Shown here piece by piece: positions 11,133-21,990 of a DNA stretch of 64,000 nucleotides. Origin of the DNA: Odiellus spinosus (Eukaryota; Arthropoda; Arachnida; Opiliones; Phalangiidae); contig OY987233.1 of assembly GCA_963920705.1 (NCBI GenBank), positions 10,217,459-10,281,458 of the forward strand. Direction: 5' to 3'. The first letter of the stretch is position 1. The number at the start of each line of letters is the position of its first letter. Position numbers and translations under genes: made by a program. The notes under the pieces were generated by a model. That model saw nothing but the letters and a program-made list of their open reading frames with translations, did not search any database and was not told the DNA's origin.

Positions 11133-11420
11133 TAGCCGCGTTCATACTAGGCCTTGGATCGATTTTAAACCGTTTCAAAACGTTTCCCTAGAGTCGCGTG
11201 GACGGAAAACCTGCTTTTCTCGAATCGATTTGATTCGATTTCTCGAAACTGCTTCGGGAACCAGTTTCGTACCGATTTGGTTTCAAGAACCGATAGATGA
11301 AGCTACGATAATTCGATTTATAAAGATAACGCGTGAACGCCTGTCGCTTAAATCGATTCCTGGCGATTTGAATATTAGTTTTATTTAACCGTTTCAAATC
11401 GATTAAGAAATGCTAGTAGC
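11133..11420 (+). mobile_element. MITE family A copy 4
   Basis: It starts TAGCCGCGTTCATACTAGG and ends AAGAAATGCTAGTAGCTT. The interior carries CTTTTCTCGAATCGATTTG, CTGCTTCGGGAACCAGTTTC and GATTCCTGGCGATTTGAATA. Confidence 0.75.
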
Positions 11421-11818
11421 TTGTTTATTTTTAAGGTTTATGGTTTCGATTTATCTCGACCATCCTTGTTTTCCGATCTTGTCTTGTCTTTTGTCTATCG
11501 AACGAATCGACGAGTCGGTCATGCAGCGGACGTCGTGAAAGCACGGATCTTTACTTCTATCGCTTATAAATAATTCGGCAGCCCACCAAAAATATCCGCA
11601 CCACGAAACGCGTGTTCTAGTAGCGTGCGAATTTTTGCCAATGTGAACTACGTACGTATTACGCAGCACCACGCGCGTAATATTTTTTAAGAATCACAGC
11701 TGCTAACTTCCGAGATTTTATGAGTAATTCCCCGATTCTTCTATAGTTTTTATAATTTCAAGGGGTAGTATAATTTTATCTTAAAATTTTCATTTTGCGA
11801 GTAACGAGAGATTCAATA
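11421..11818. other. Non-coding between family A copies
   Basis: No family landmark is present. A 73-codon minus ORF (11451-11672) is not recognisable. Confidence 0.45.
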
Positions 11819-12110
11819 TAGCACACTAGCATTACTTAATCGATTTGAAACGGTTAAATCAAACCGATATTCGAGAACGCCTGGAATCGTGTTTAAGAGT
11901 CACGTGTTCACGCGTTATCTTTATAAATCAATTTATCGTAGCTTCATCCATCGGTTGATGAAACCGAATCGGTTTGAAACTGGTTCCCGAAGCGGTTTCG
12001 AGAAATCGAATCAAATCGATTCGAGAAAAGACGGTTTCCCGTTCACACGACTCTAGCGAAATGTTATGAAACGGTTTAAATCTATTCCTAGGCCTAGTAT
12101 GAACTCAGCT
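11819..12110 (-). mobile_element. MITE family A copy 5
   Basis: A minus-strand copy running from GCACACTAGCATTACTTAAT to GGCCTAGTATGAACTCAGCT. With copy 4 it forms an inverted pair around a 0.4-kb spacer and could fold back. Confidence 0.75.
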
Positions 12111-12261
12111 TAGAGCGGCGTTCACACTAGATACTTTGAAAGCGTTTTGCACCGATTTTGGAAAGCTAAGAATGGAAACGTCAAAAAATGGAAATATACG
12201 CTTGAAAATTGGAATTGGACGGTTTGAAAACGGTTGCAAAAGTGCTAGTGTGAACGTAGCT
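12111..12261. mobile_element. Short MITE with family-A-like ends and a different core
   Basis: It opens GCGGCGTTCACACTAG and closes CTAGTGTGAACGTAGCT, which are matching inverted ends, about 150 bp apart. The core (CGTTTTGCACCGATTTTGG, then AAACGTCAAAAAATGG) is unrelated to family A. It abuts copy 5 directly. Confidence 0.65.
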
Positions 12262-12812
12262 TGCGCGTGCGCCGTAGGTGCGAGCGTGGGTTAGATTTCA
12301 GCGGTATACGAAATCGAAAAGCCATTTTTTTTTCGGAATCCAGTTACGTCAAAAGATTAATTAAAAGCTAAACTAGTGTTTTTAATTGTTGGTTGTAATT
12401 AAAAACAACAAAATTAATTATAAAAAGGCATTAAAGTCTCAAGAATCTCGTGTTTAAAGGGGTATATTTATCTATTCTTTGTAAGCAAGAACCAGATTTG
12501 TTTTTTGTGAGACTTATTCTTTGATTATTTTCAACTGGGCGCGTTGGGGCGACATGAAAGTATTGTTTTTAAGGTAGTAATATTTCGGATGAGCAGATGC
12601 TATTTGACTCGGGCTGTATTTAGGAGGTGATGCGGCGCTATTGTTATAAACTATCTAATCATTTATTAAAGTCGGAACAGACATCATTATTACCGGGAAA
12701 GAAAAAATTGGATTATTTGTTTTAATTTTTTCGTTACATCTGTCTGTATTATTATATTATTATATTATTATATTTTGTAATGATATCTATAGCGTAAAAA
12801 TTCGTGACACAT
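12262..12812. other. Non-coding with an ATT microsatellite
   Basis: A short (ATT)n-type run lies at about 12747-12773. Otherwise nothing was recognised. Confidence 0.5.
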
Positions 12813-12978
12813 TAGCAGCGTTTATATTAAGCCTTGGACTCAATTTAAACAAAGTTTCAAAACTTTTCGCTGCAATCGTGTGAACAGGAAATCGATCGTT
12901 TTACTCTCGAATCGATTTGAATCGATTTCTAATTACTGCTTCGGGAACCAGCTTCGATTACCGATTCGTCTTCAACAA
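12813..12978 (+). mobile_element. MITE family A copy 6, truncated and decayed
   Basis: It retains the left half only: GCAGCGTTTATATTAAGCC, CTCGAATCGATTTGAATCG, CTGCTTCGGGAACCAGCTTC and ACCGATTCGTCTTCAACAA. Confidence 0.6.
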
Positions 12979-13980
12979 TCTACAAAAACCTGAATTCAAC
13001 AACAAAAAAAATCTTGACTTTTGCTGAATTCGTATTTTTTTCATTTGGTCAATTTGGTCAAAGTTTGTTTGAGTTTTCCAATTTAGACCATTTTTGACCA
13101 AATTATAAGATTTTCCTGATTGGGTAAATCGATTTCTTCGCTTATTTCTATGGGAGCGTATTGAAATGAAATGTAAAACAGACGTCACTTCGATCGTATG
13201 TAAAAACAGCCCCTGACATTTTTTAATCGTGATTAAATTCGAGAGCGGGATTAATTTGATTAGGCCCGAATCGAGTAACTGGCTTGGTGTCTACATTAAA
13301 TAATTTAGAATGAAATTTTGTATAGAAACTCTTTATACAATTATTCAACCTTTTCAAGAGGTTGAAATGAATTAAAAAGTATATACCTTTAAAATCTATA
13401 ACTTCTAATTGAGCTTTTCGTTGAGAACATATCTTTAAAACGGATAACCATAGGGCCAAATATAAGGTTACTCAGTATTCGATAATATATTTTTTTAAGG
13501 TACATTACTTATATAGACAAGAGAGTTCTATATTATCTTATTACAAGGCGTATCGTATTATAGAAGTAATTTTGTAATTTACGAAGGAGCTCGGGGTTCT
13601 TATAGGTTTGGGCGTAATCGCTTTTAATTATCGTTGTTTTTCTTCACTTCGAAATTAACGATCTGTCTAATGAAGACAGGCGTAAGCCTTGCCCCAACTG
13701 ACAGATGCTTATCGACTATATCTAAACGTTCCATTCTTAAAAGGAACCAAAAATAGCCCGTAATAGTAACAAATTCTGCCGTTTTCAGGTTTTTCATCTC
13801 GTTTTTATCGGTTGCCCAATTTTAAATCGTACTTCATCTCTGAGCTTGGGTAATTAATTACGATTTAAAAGATCATATAATATTTAATATTTATGTATAT
13901 TGTTTATTTTTTAAATATTATATTGATTTTTACTATATTTCTTATGTTGTCCTTGACTGATTTATAGTTCCGACATATTT
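12979..13980. other. Non-coding, no feature seen
   Basis: AT-rich; two minus ORFs of 76 and 78 codons have no recognisable content. Confidence 0.45.
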
Positions 13981-15176
13981 AAAGCCCACGAAAGAAACTT
14001 TATCACGTGGCATAACACGCGAAACCTATCTTGTCACGTGTCAGAACGCGCGAAAGCCACTTTATCATGTGCTAGAACGCGCGAAAGCCACTTTATCACG
14101 TGCTAGAATGCGCGAAAGCCACTTTATCATGTGCTAGAACGCGCGAAAGCCACTTTATCACGTGCTAGAACGCGCGAAAGCCACTTTATCACGTGCTAGA
14201 ACGCGCGAAAGCCACTTTATCACGTGCTAGAACGCGCGAAAGCCACTTTATCACGTGCTAGAACGCGCGAAAGCCACTTTATCACGTGCTAGAACGCGCG
14301 AAAGCCACTTTATCACGTGCTAGAACGCGCGAAAGCCACTTTATCACGTGCTAGAACGCGCGAAAGCCACTTTATCACGTGCTAGAACGCGCGAAAGCCA
14401 CTTTATCACGTGCTAGAACGCGCGAAAGCCACTTTATCACGTGCTAGAACGCGCGAAAGCCACTTTATCACGTGCTAGAACGCGCGAAAGCCACTTTATC
14501 ACGTGCTAGAACGCGCGAAAGCCACTTTATCACGTGCTAGAACGCGCGAAAGCCACTTTATCACGTGCTAGAACGCGCGAAAGCCACTTTATCACGTGCT
14601 AGAACGCGCGAAAGCCACTTTATCACGTGCTAGAACGCGCGAAAGCCACTTTATCACGTGCTAGAACGCGCGAAAGCCACTTTATCACGTGCTAGAACGC
14701 GCGAAAGCCACTTTATCACGTGCTAGAACGCGCGAAAGCCACTTTATCACGTGCTAGAACGCGCGAAAGCCACTTTATCACGTGCTAGAACGCGCGAAAG
14801 CCACTTTATCACGTGCTAGAACGCGCGAAAGCCACTTTATCACGTGCTAGAACGCGCGAAAGCCACTTTATCACGTGCTAGAACGCGCGAAAGCCACTTT
14901 ATCACGTGCTAGAACGCGCGAAAGCCACTTTATCACGTGCTAGAACGCGCGAAAGCCACTTTATCACGTGCTAGAACGCGCGAAAGCCACTTTATCACGT
15001 GCTAGAATGCGCGAAAGCCACTTTATCACGTGCTAGAATGCGCGAAAGCCACTTTATCACGTGCTAGAACGCGGGAAAGCCACTTTATCACGTGCTAGAA
15101 CGCGGGAAAGCCACTTTATCACGTGCTAGAACGCGGGAAAGCCACTTTATCACGTGCCAGAAAGCGCGTAAGCCTT
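13981..15176 (+). repeat. 31-bp satellite S1, about 38 units
   Basis: The unit runs GCGCGAAAGCCACTTTATC then ACGTGCTAGAAC, with an exact 31-bp period through almost the whole array. The edge units are diverged (for example CACGTGGCATAACACG at the left, CACGTGCCAGAAAGCGCG at the right) and the centre is nearly identical. Variants cluster (GAATGCGCG, then CGCGGGAAA near 15000-15140), as expected from unequal exchange. Each unit contains a CACGTG palindrome. The unit resembles part of MITE family C (GCGCGAAAGCGACCTTATCA, then CTGGTGCCAGCGCG). Confidence 0.97.
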
Positions 15177-15680
15177 TTTGTAACGTATAGTAAATATTGA
15201 TTGTTCATTCTCCGATCTAAAATCAACATTTAACTTTGTATATATAGTAAAAACGGAAGTGATTTTAATGTTTATACGCTTAATAAACACGCACCTGACA
15301 CCTTGTGGTGTTTGCGGCACGCTTCTGCGTGTCAATTTATAATTTTGTGCTGAAAAATGTTTAAATAATGAAGAGCTATGGTTATTCTGTCAGACGCTGT
15401 CTATTATACACTGCATGCCCCCATCAATATTACCGCTACATTATGGTAAATTCCCCTTTTCTCTGGTCGGGTTTTCTTCTAAAGGGTGCTACGCCCGGAT
15501 GTTAAACTATCTTCAATAACCTAAACGTTATGGCACCTATAAATGTCTAAAGATCGTTAACCAATAATGATAACTTGAATATGGAGTTCTTCTTTAGTTT
15601 ATGATATAGTTATAAGCATGGTATACCCTTATAAATTTTTATATTATAAAAACCTAATAACAATATTAAGTGTGAAGAAG
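15177..15680. other. Non-coding, no feature seen
   Basis: Unique AT-rich sequence; short unrecognised ORFs only. Confidence 0.45.
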
Positions 15681-15853
15681 CTTTAAACCGAGGGGTCGTC
15701 TCTCTTAATTTTCTTGTACACCTGAGTTCAAGCAAGTCCAGCTTTGGTAATTGCAAACAGTTCGAACTCTTGTTGAACTCAGAGTCCAGCTTTAGTAGTT
15801 CAAACATTTTGTACACCTGAGTTCACATAAGTGTCTGACCCCTCGCTTTAAAC
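15681..15853. mobile_element. Family G hAT-like MITE, copy 1, with 8-bp TSD
   Basis: The 157-bp element (15689-15845) has ends CGAGGGGTCGTCTCTC and, reversed, CGAGGGGTCAGACACTT. It is flanked by the perfect 8-bp direct repeat CTTTAAAC (15681-15688 and 15846-15853). The interior repeats GAACTC/GAGTTC motifs. Eight-base TSDs are typical of hAT transposons; P and Merlin elements are less likely alternatives. Confidence 0.8.
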
Positions 15854-16339
15854 CTATGAACAATGGGAACTTATCGTAATATCAAAATTTTTGTAATTTT
15901 TTTTTTCAATTTGAAATGCATTTTGCAACTTTCAACTTAGTTAAAATAGGCCTTCCGAATTTAAAATATACAGATATTCAAAAACAAATCATTTTATGAA
16001 TACCGTTAAGAGATTTTTAATTACAGGGTAAATTACGGTGTAATTTACCAATTTCCCAAGTTACAGTAATTTTGGACCGTAAGGTCACGAGAGGTTAAGG
16101 CTATTAATGTTCAATTTCCATAGATTAATCCGTGGATTTTATTATAAAGATATATATTGTTATATATTGAGCTGCCATCGGGCCTGACAAGTTTTCGTTT
16201 TTCGATAGTGCCGCGAACATCGTCTCCAAGTTCTATTTGAAGCCGGGAAAATTCCTACAGACTCCGCCGATGGAAATTCTGAGATCTCCAGGCCGACTTT
16301 TAAAACCCGACAAATTATAAAATGACTATGTGCTTTGAT
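15854..16339. other. Non-coding, no feature seen
   Basis: AT-rich with several GTAATTTAC-type stretches; no gene or repeat family recognised. Confidence 0.45.
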
Positions 16340-16622
16340 ATTAGGTGTCACGAATTTTACACGAACTCCAAATTGAAATTGAGTATCATTTTCGGAAAGA
16401 TTGTAATAAAACGATTCAAAATATTTGTCATAGAACAAAATTTACAGCGACAGTAAAAATACATATTTTATAATCGCCATTTCGATTCCCCGCGATACTA
16501 CGTCATCACCGTGGTCGCGTTATTTCGCTATTGTAGAGCCTACAGTTGATTCTAGCGCGTTCTGGCACCAGTGATAAGGTCGCTTTCCTGCGGTTATTTT
16601 CGTAAAAGTACTTAATCCAAAC
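16340..16622 (-). mobile_element. MITE family C copy 3
   Basis: Minus-strand landmarks: AAATTGAGTATCATTTTCGG, AAAATACATATTTTATAATC, GCCATTTCG, ACTACGTCATCACCGTGG, CTGGCACCAGTGATAAGG and TTTTCGTAAAAGTACTTAA. Confidence 0.75.
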
Positions 16623-16642
16623 GATTAAGATGCTACCATAAA

Positions 16643-17540
16643 CGGTTCTGAGGCGCTGAGATATTGTTATACGAAGGTTCTCATGCGCTGTGACAATAAT
16701 ATCGCGAGCCTGGATGTTGCCCATGCGATGTGACAATACTATTGCGTCACAGGATGGTTCTCATGCGTTGTGACAATGATAGCTCGAACCTGGGTGGTTC
16801 TCAGGCGATATGACAAAGATATCGCGACCCTGCACGATTCTCATGCGATATGACAATGATATCGCGACCCTGGACGCTTCTTAGAAGATATGAAAATGAT
16901 ATCGCGACCCTAGACCTTTCTCAGAAGATATGACAATGATATCGCGACCCTGGACTCTTCTCGGGCGTTATAACAATGATATCGCGACCCCTGGCGGTTC
17001 TCAGGCGCTATGACCATGACATCGCGACCCTTGACGCTTCTCAGGCGCTATAATAATGACATCGCGACCATGGACGCTTCTCAGGCGTTATAACAATGAT
17101 ATCGCGACCCCGGGCGGTTCTCAGGCGCTATGGCAATGACATCGCGACCCTTGACGCTTCTCAGGCGCTATGACAATGATATCGCGACCCATTGGTGCTT
17201 CTCAGGCGATTTGACAATGATATCGCGACCCTGAACGCTTCTTAGAACATATGAAAATGATTTCGCGACCATGGACGCTTCTCAGGCGTTATAACAATGA
17301 TATCGCGACCCCTGGCGGTTCTCAGGCGATATGACAATGATATCGCGACCCTGAACGCTTCTTAGAACATTTGAAAATGATATCGCGACCCTGGACGCTT
17401 CTCAGGCGTTATAACAATGATATCGCGACCCCTGACGGTTCTCAGGCGCTGTGACAATGATAACGCGACCATTGACAGTTTTCAGGCGCTGTGACAATGA
17501 TAACGCCACCATGGACGCTTCTCATGCCATATCATTCATG
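16643..17540 (+). repeat. 40-bp satellite S2, about 22 diverged units
   Basis: The unit reads about CTTCTCAGGCGATATGACAA then TGATATCGCGACCCTGGACG, with a 40-bp period. Units vary at many positions (GATATG, GTTATA, GCTATG, GCTGTG; ATCGCGACC, AACGCGACC), so this array is older or less homogenised than S1. GATATCGC is the best conserved part. Confidence 0.93.
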
Positions 17541-18851
17541 CATTAAACTGTCAGGGTTATACTATAACATAATGACACTAAAATAAACATGCAGGCCGAT
17601 ATATTTTGAATCACACCTTTCAGGGGGTTAAATTTGTAATTACAATGTGCGAAAAAAATCGTCTGCTAGCATGATTAGACAATAATAATATCCAACTTCC
17701 ACCGAAAGGGATTATACTTGAAAATGAAATCGAAAAATTTCTGAAACTCACCCATATCTTTCACCAACTGATGATTAACGAAATTTGACTCCGTCTGTAA
17801 CATCATTTCGATAATTTAAAGTTCATTAGCATCAATCAAAATGAATCATTACGACTACAAATTAGCGTCTGCTAGGCCTATAAAGTATCTTTGAAGCAAA
17901 GTCAGGAGTGAAGTTTCGCGGTAGCGGCGAACCAATCGTTCTAGGGAGCAGCCAAATACGCGGCGATGAAAGTTGATTAGGGTTAGGGTTAACTATGTTT
18001 ATTATTCACCTCTAGTTCTTTTGATCTTAATACTCTTTGAATATTATAACGACGCCGGTACGAAAGTTTTTAACAAAAAATAGGGGTGGAAATTTAAAAG
18101 GGGGTTGGAATGTTGCCGATGAACAAAAAAAATTGGGACCTTGTGAACCAAAAAAGAATTAGACCTCTCCCGGCAGACGCGTACTCTATTCTGGAGGAGC
18201 AGTTTGGCCCGTCTTCCCGCTTCAAAATTCGGTTCCCCCTTAGACGAACTAAACCTCGGCAACTTGGAGTATAAATTTTTCCCCTAAAACTTTCTTTAAG
18301 TGTCTAGAGAGAAGGGAAACTTAGTTTTGAAATCCCCCCGACTTTTGAGACATTTAATGGGCGGATCGTAGATTTGCCCCTCTCACCGTTTTTAAACTTG
18401 TTTTTAATATGTCCAGCCCCATTTAAGCGTACGTCTCTTATAAACCTTGATCAGTAGGTGTGCTGCAGGATAGGATGATGATTTTCATGACTAGATTTTT
18501 TTTCTTATCTCTCTTCATTTTTTTTAATGATGATTGTTATATTTTTACCCGAAGATAGATGCAAAGCGATCGGTTTAAGATGGGAGAAGCTCTCCGGATT
18601 GGTTTTTAGGCTATTAGGGATATTTTTCAATCCAATTATAAAAGAATCTGGGATTTAATGATGATTTGAATGTTTTGAGTTTGATTTATTTAACGTAGAT
18701 GGCGACACTTTACAGGGATGATTATTATTTATCTGTTTTGAAGATTGAATTGTTGAAATTAATGTAATTTCTTACAGAAATTTACGACCTATCAGAATCA
18801 ATTGTTCAGAAAAATTTATGGTTTAATTAGTTGATTTTTAACGATATTTTT
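17541..18851. other. Non-coding, no gene recognised
   Basis: No ORF of note. AGATGGCGA at 18697 is one of many AGATGGCG motifs in the window. AGGGTTAGGGTTAAC at about 17979 is only a short TTAGGG-like stretch. Confidence 0.45.
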
Positions 18852-19140
18852 TATACGAAAGGTATTTAACTTTCTGGATTAAGACCCCGCGAGAATCAAC
18901 TGTAGACTCTATTCACGCGAAATCACGTGACCAATAGTGATGACGTAGTATTGCGGGGAAATTTATATTAAATTTCGAAAATGGTGATTATAAAATGTAT
19001 TTTTACTGTCGCTGTAATTTGGTTCTATGACATATGTATATATATATATATATTTTGAATCTTTTTTTAACGATCTTTACGAAAATGATACTCAATTTTC
19101 ATTTGGAGTTCAAGAAAAATCCTTCACAGCCTCACTTTAA
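18852..19140 (+). mobile_element. MITE family C copy 4
   Basis: Landmarks: TACGAAAGGTATTTAAC, GAATCAACTGTAGACTCTAT, AAATCACGTGACC, GTGATGACGTAGTATTGCGG, TTACTGTCGCTGTAATTTGG, a short (TA)n run and CACAGCCTCACTTTAA at the right end. Confidence 0.8.
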
Positions 19141-19356
19141 AACAATTCAAAATTTCGTCAATTCTCTTTAAAATTATTTCATATTCCATAATAAAAAATA
19201 TTTTTAACGCCTGTAGAAGTGTTCTAACTGTCGCGCACTGGTGTTCAAGAAGAAGCCCACTTATAGGAGCTAGTATAACTAATTATCAAACCAATGCTAC
19301 AAAATTAGTGTTTGTTGGTGGTGGTAACAAATGATTGTTGCGCCTTCTGGAGGTAC

Positions 19357-19670
19357 TTAAAATGAGGCTGTCACGGATTTTTATGAACTCCAAATTGAAA
19401 TTGAGTATCATTTTCGGAAAGATCGTTAAAAAACGATTCAAAATATATATACTTATGCCATAGAACAAAATTACAGTGACAGTAAAAATTCGTATTTTAT
19501 AATCGCCATTTTCGAAGTTTTAAATAACAATTCCCCGCAATCTACGTCATCCCTATGGGTCACGTGATTTCGGTACTGTAAATAGAGCCTACAGTTGATT
19601 CTCGCGCTGGCACCAGTTATACGGTCGCTTTCGCGGGGTCTTTTCGTAAAAATACTTACTTCACTTTAAT
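19357..19670 (-). mobile_element. MITE family C copy 5
   Basis: It begins TTAAAATGAGGCTGTCACGG and continues with AAATTGAGTATCATTTTCGG, AATTACAGTGACAGTAAAA, TACGTCATCCCTATGGGTC, ACGTGATTTCGG and CTGGCACCAGTTATACGG. With copy 4 it forms an inverted pair about 0.2 kb apart. Confidence 0.8.
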
Positions 19671-20228
19671 TTCTTTTCAAAACACCATTTCCTCAATAAC
19701 TCTGCATTTAATAACAATTTATTTGTAGAAAGTAAGGCGGGGGAAATTTGTTGATTTCACAAAAACGTTTTTTAGCAAGGCGTAAGTTACACCTTGCTAT
19801 ACCTGGTGGCATTGGTGTGCCATAAAAACCCTAAAAGTATATAAAAACGGTGTTTTTTTTTCTTCAGAATAGTGGCGGAAACGTGGAAGCTCGTGCTTCT
19901 AATATACCTCTCTCAAACAAAATTTGCCGGCGTTTATTTGGGCGAAAATAACCCTGATATTTCTCAAGGGTGGGTTCAAAATATGCTTACGATACTAACG
20001 TATCCTGGTAGCCTTATATCCACTGATATCTAAGAATTAAATAGATTGTTACAGCGAATCAAACATTCAAGGTTTGAAATTTCAAACAAAATAGAAATAT
20101 TATTTAATTTATAAATAATAAAATTTGTTTTTAAGCTTCATGACATACGATTACTCTAAATTAAGATTTGTAAATTAGTAATCTGTAAATTACCGAATTG
20201 GAATTACCGGTAAATTACATCGTAACTA
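19671..20228. other. Non-coding, no feature seen
   Basis: AT-rich; nothing recognised. Confidence 0.45.
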
Positions 20229-20652
20229 TAACCAAATTTCTATCACTTTATACCATAAAAGTAAACAACGCCCCGTAGCTTAGTACTATTATACTATCAG
20301 CAAAGGGCCGTCTAAACGTCATAGCCCATCACTTAAAAATAGACAAAAAAGTCATCACCCCTGTCTAGCTCGAGTGATTTGGACTCTTCCTCGATGCTTT
20401 AAGACGGAAGAGAGGGATGGAATTTAGGCGGGCCGCGCTTGCCTATAATGTCTCCCTCACCCAACTTGGCAGAATTTCTCCGCAGAGTGTCTCTTCCTCC
20501 GTTCACTAATTACACTAGCCGCAGCTAGAGTGTCTTGAATCCTGAAGAATCTAGGGGTACATTTACCACGACCTTTGCTGATAGCATTAAGCTACGGGGC
20601 GTTGTTTACTTTTATGGAATAAAGTGATAGACTTTTGATATAACCAAGTTTC
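20229..20652 (+). mobile_element. Family D element copy 1, long TIR
   Basis: A 400-bp element (20241-20640). Left arm: TATCACTTTAT, CATAAAAGTAAACAACGCCC, CGTAGCTTAGTACTA, ATCAGCAAAGG. Right arm, reversed, repeats these in order, so the TIR is about 50-60 bp. The ends are flanked by TAACCAAATTTC (20229) and TAACCAAGTTTC (20641), a possible TSD. The interior is GC-richer (GGCGGGCCGCGCTTGCC). No ORF. Confidence 0.75.
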
Positions 20653-21278
20653 TGGTTTGTTACAACTATGGAAAAAGCTCGTGTTTTGAATTAGATAAAA
20701 TTTTAGCTAAGCCTAATTTAGGTATTCTATCAGTTTATTGAGTTTTCTTTAATTAAAGTGAAATAAATTTAGGTTCTAAAGGTATGAAGTGAGTTGTTTT
20801 TGATACTCAACCCGGAGAAGATAATATTTTAATGTGAAACTATCTGTTGCGTGGTTGCAGGCCTTGCGCACGCCGGTATAGTTGGATGGCCGCGCGGCGC
20901 GTTTGCTTTTTGAAACCGGAGGGTTGCTAAAGATGAAAGTGAAATATCGTGAGGTTCTTTTTCGTTCGGGCCGAGCTGATCGTGATAAAGCGAAACTTAT
21001 GGAATCCGGATTTCCACTTTTGCCCAAACTCTATCCATACTCTCTCTCTCTCGAATTAAAAAAATAAACCCAAGAAAAAAAGAAAAATAACTATTACTCC
21101 AGGAATCTCTAGCTAGCTTAACTTATATTCCATAAAACCAAGGAGACTTAGTAACTGGAGACGTATAATGATTTAGGAATATCCTTTTGGATCAATTGAG
21201 GTTTAATATTGAGGTTGTATGGTTACTTTAAAGACGTGTTTAGGCCTGTAGATCGAAAGGTTCTCTATAGTGTGGCTA
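20653..21278. other. Non-coding; short GC-richer stretch
   Basis: The stretch 20860-20960 is GC-richer (GGATGGCCGCGCGGCGCG). Two overlapping antiparallel ORFs of 83 and 61 codons cover it, but neither is recognisable. Confidence 0.4.
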
Positions 21279-21420
21279 AAAATAGCTAAAAAGGTCATCA
21301 CCCCTATCTGGCTAGAGTGGTTTGAACTCTTCCTCGATATTTTTAGTCAGGAGAGAGGGACGGAATTTAGGCGGGCCGCACTTGCCTATTTTTTTTCCTC
21401 CCAACTCCGGAATTTCTCAA
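21279..21420 (+). mobile_element. Family D fragment
   Basis: GGTCATCACCCCTATCTGGC, GAACTCTTCCTCGATATTTT, GAGAGAGGGACGGAATTTAG and GCGGGCCGCACTTGCCTA match the interior of family D. The fragment ends where a family A copy begins. Confidence 0.65.
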
Positions 21421-21422
21421 AA

Positions 21423-21679
21423 GCTAGCATTTCTTAATCGATTTGAAACGATAAAATCAAACCGATATACAAATCACCAGGAATCATTTTAAGCGTCACG
21501 CGTTATCTTTATAAATCGATTTATCGTATCTTCATCTATCGGTTGTTGAAACCGAATCGGTACGAAACTGGTTTCCGAAGCAGTTTCGAGAAATCGAATC
21601 AAATCGATTCGAGAAAAGACGGTTTTCCCGTTCACACGACGGTTTAAATCGATTTCAAGGCCTAGTATGAACGTTGCTT
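21423..21679 (-). mobile_element. MITE family A copy 7
   Basis: From GCTAGCATTTCTTAATCG to GGCCTAGTATGAACGTTGC. It abuts and probably interrupted the family D fragment on its left. Confidence 0.75.
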
Positions 21680-21805
21680 AAATCATCCTAGTTCCGCTTC
21701 TCCTAAAACGAATCCTCCTTGATTATAAAACGCAACTCCCTCTTATTGCGTTCTTCTAAAACTCGGGCCTATTTTCTTGGTATTTTTATTTTTTTATTTT
21801 TTTTT

Positions 21806-21990
21806 CCGCGCGAATTGGCTCGACTATCCCCTCTCTCTCGCGCCACGTGCTGGCGCTCGCTTTTGAAAGCGCGCGTGTGTGTGGCGGGAGCTTGCGCGAG
21901 CGGCGCGTGACGACTTCCACGCAGACGCGTGACGTTTGTCTCCCTCGCGCGCGCAATTCGGTCACGTTCTACCCGCTTTCTCGCGCACGC
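21806..21990. promoter_or_regulatory. CpG-dense block, candidate promoter
   Basis: About 33 CpG dinucleotides fall in 185 bp (CTCGCGCCACGTGCTGGCGC, GAAAGCGCGCGTGTGTG, CTCGCGCGCGCAATTCGG), in otherwise AT-rich CpG-poor DNA. It is 13.5 kb upstream of the minus-strand zinc-finger exon and could be the promoter or 5' UTR of that gene. A 116-codon minus ORF over it (21769-22119) is very basic and looks like a by-product of composition. Confidence 0.35.

Noticed and set aside
13981-15176. Regular 31-bp array as a CRISPR locus
   Set aside because: Units are head-to-tail with no unique spacers, in eukaryotic DNA.
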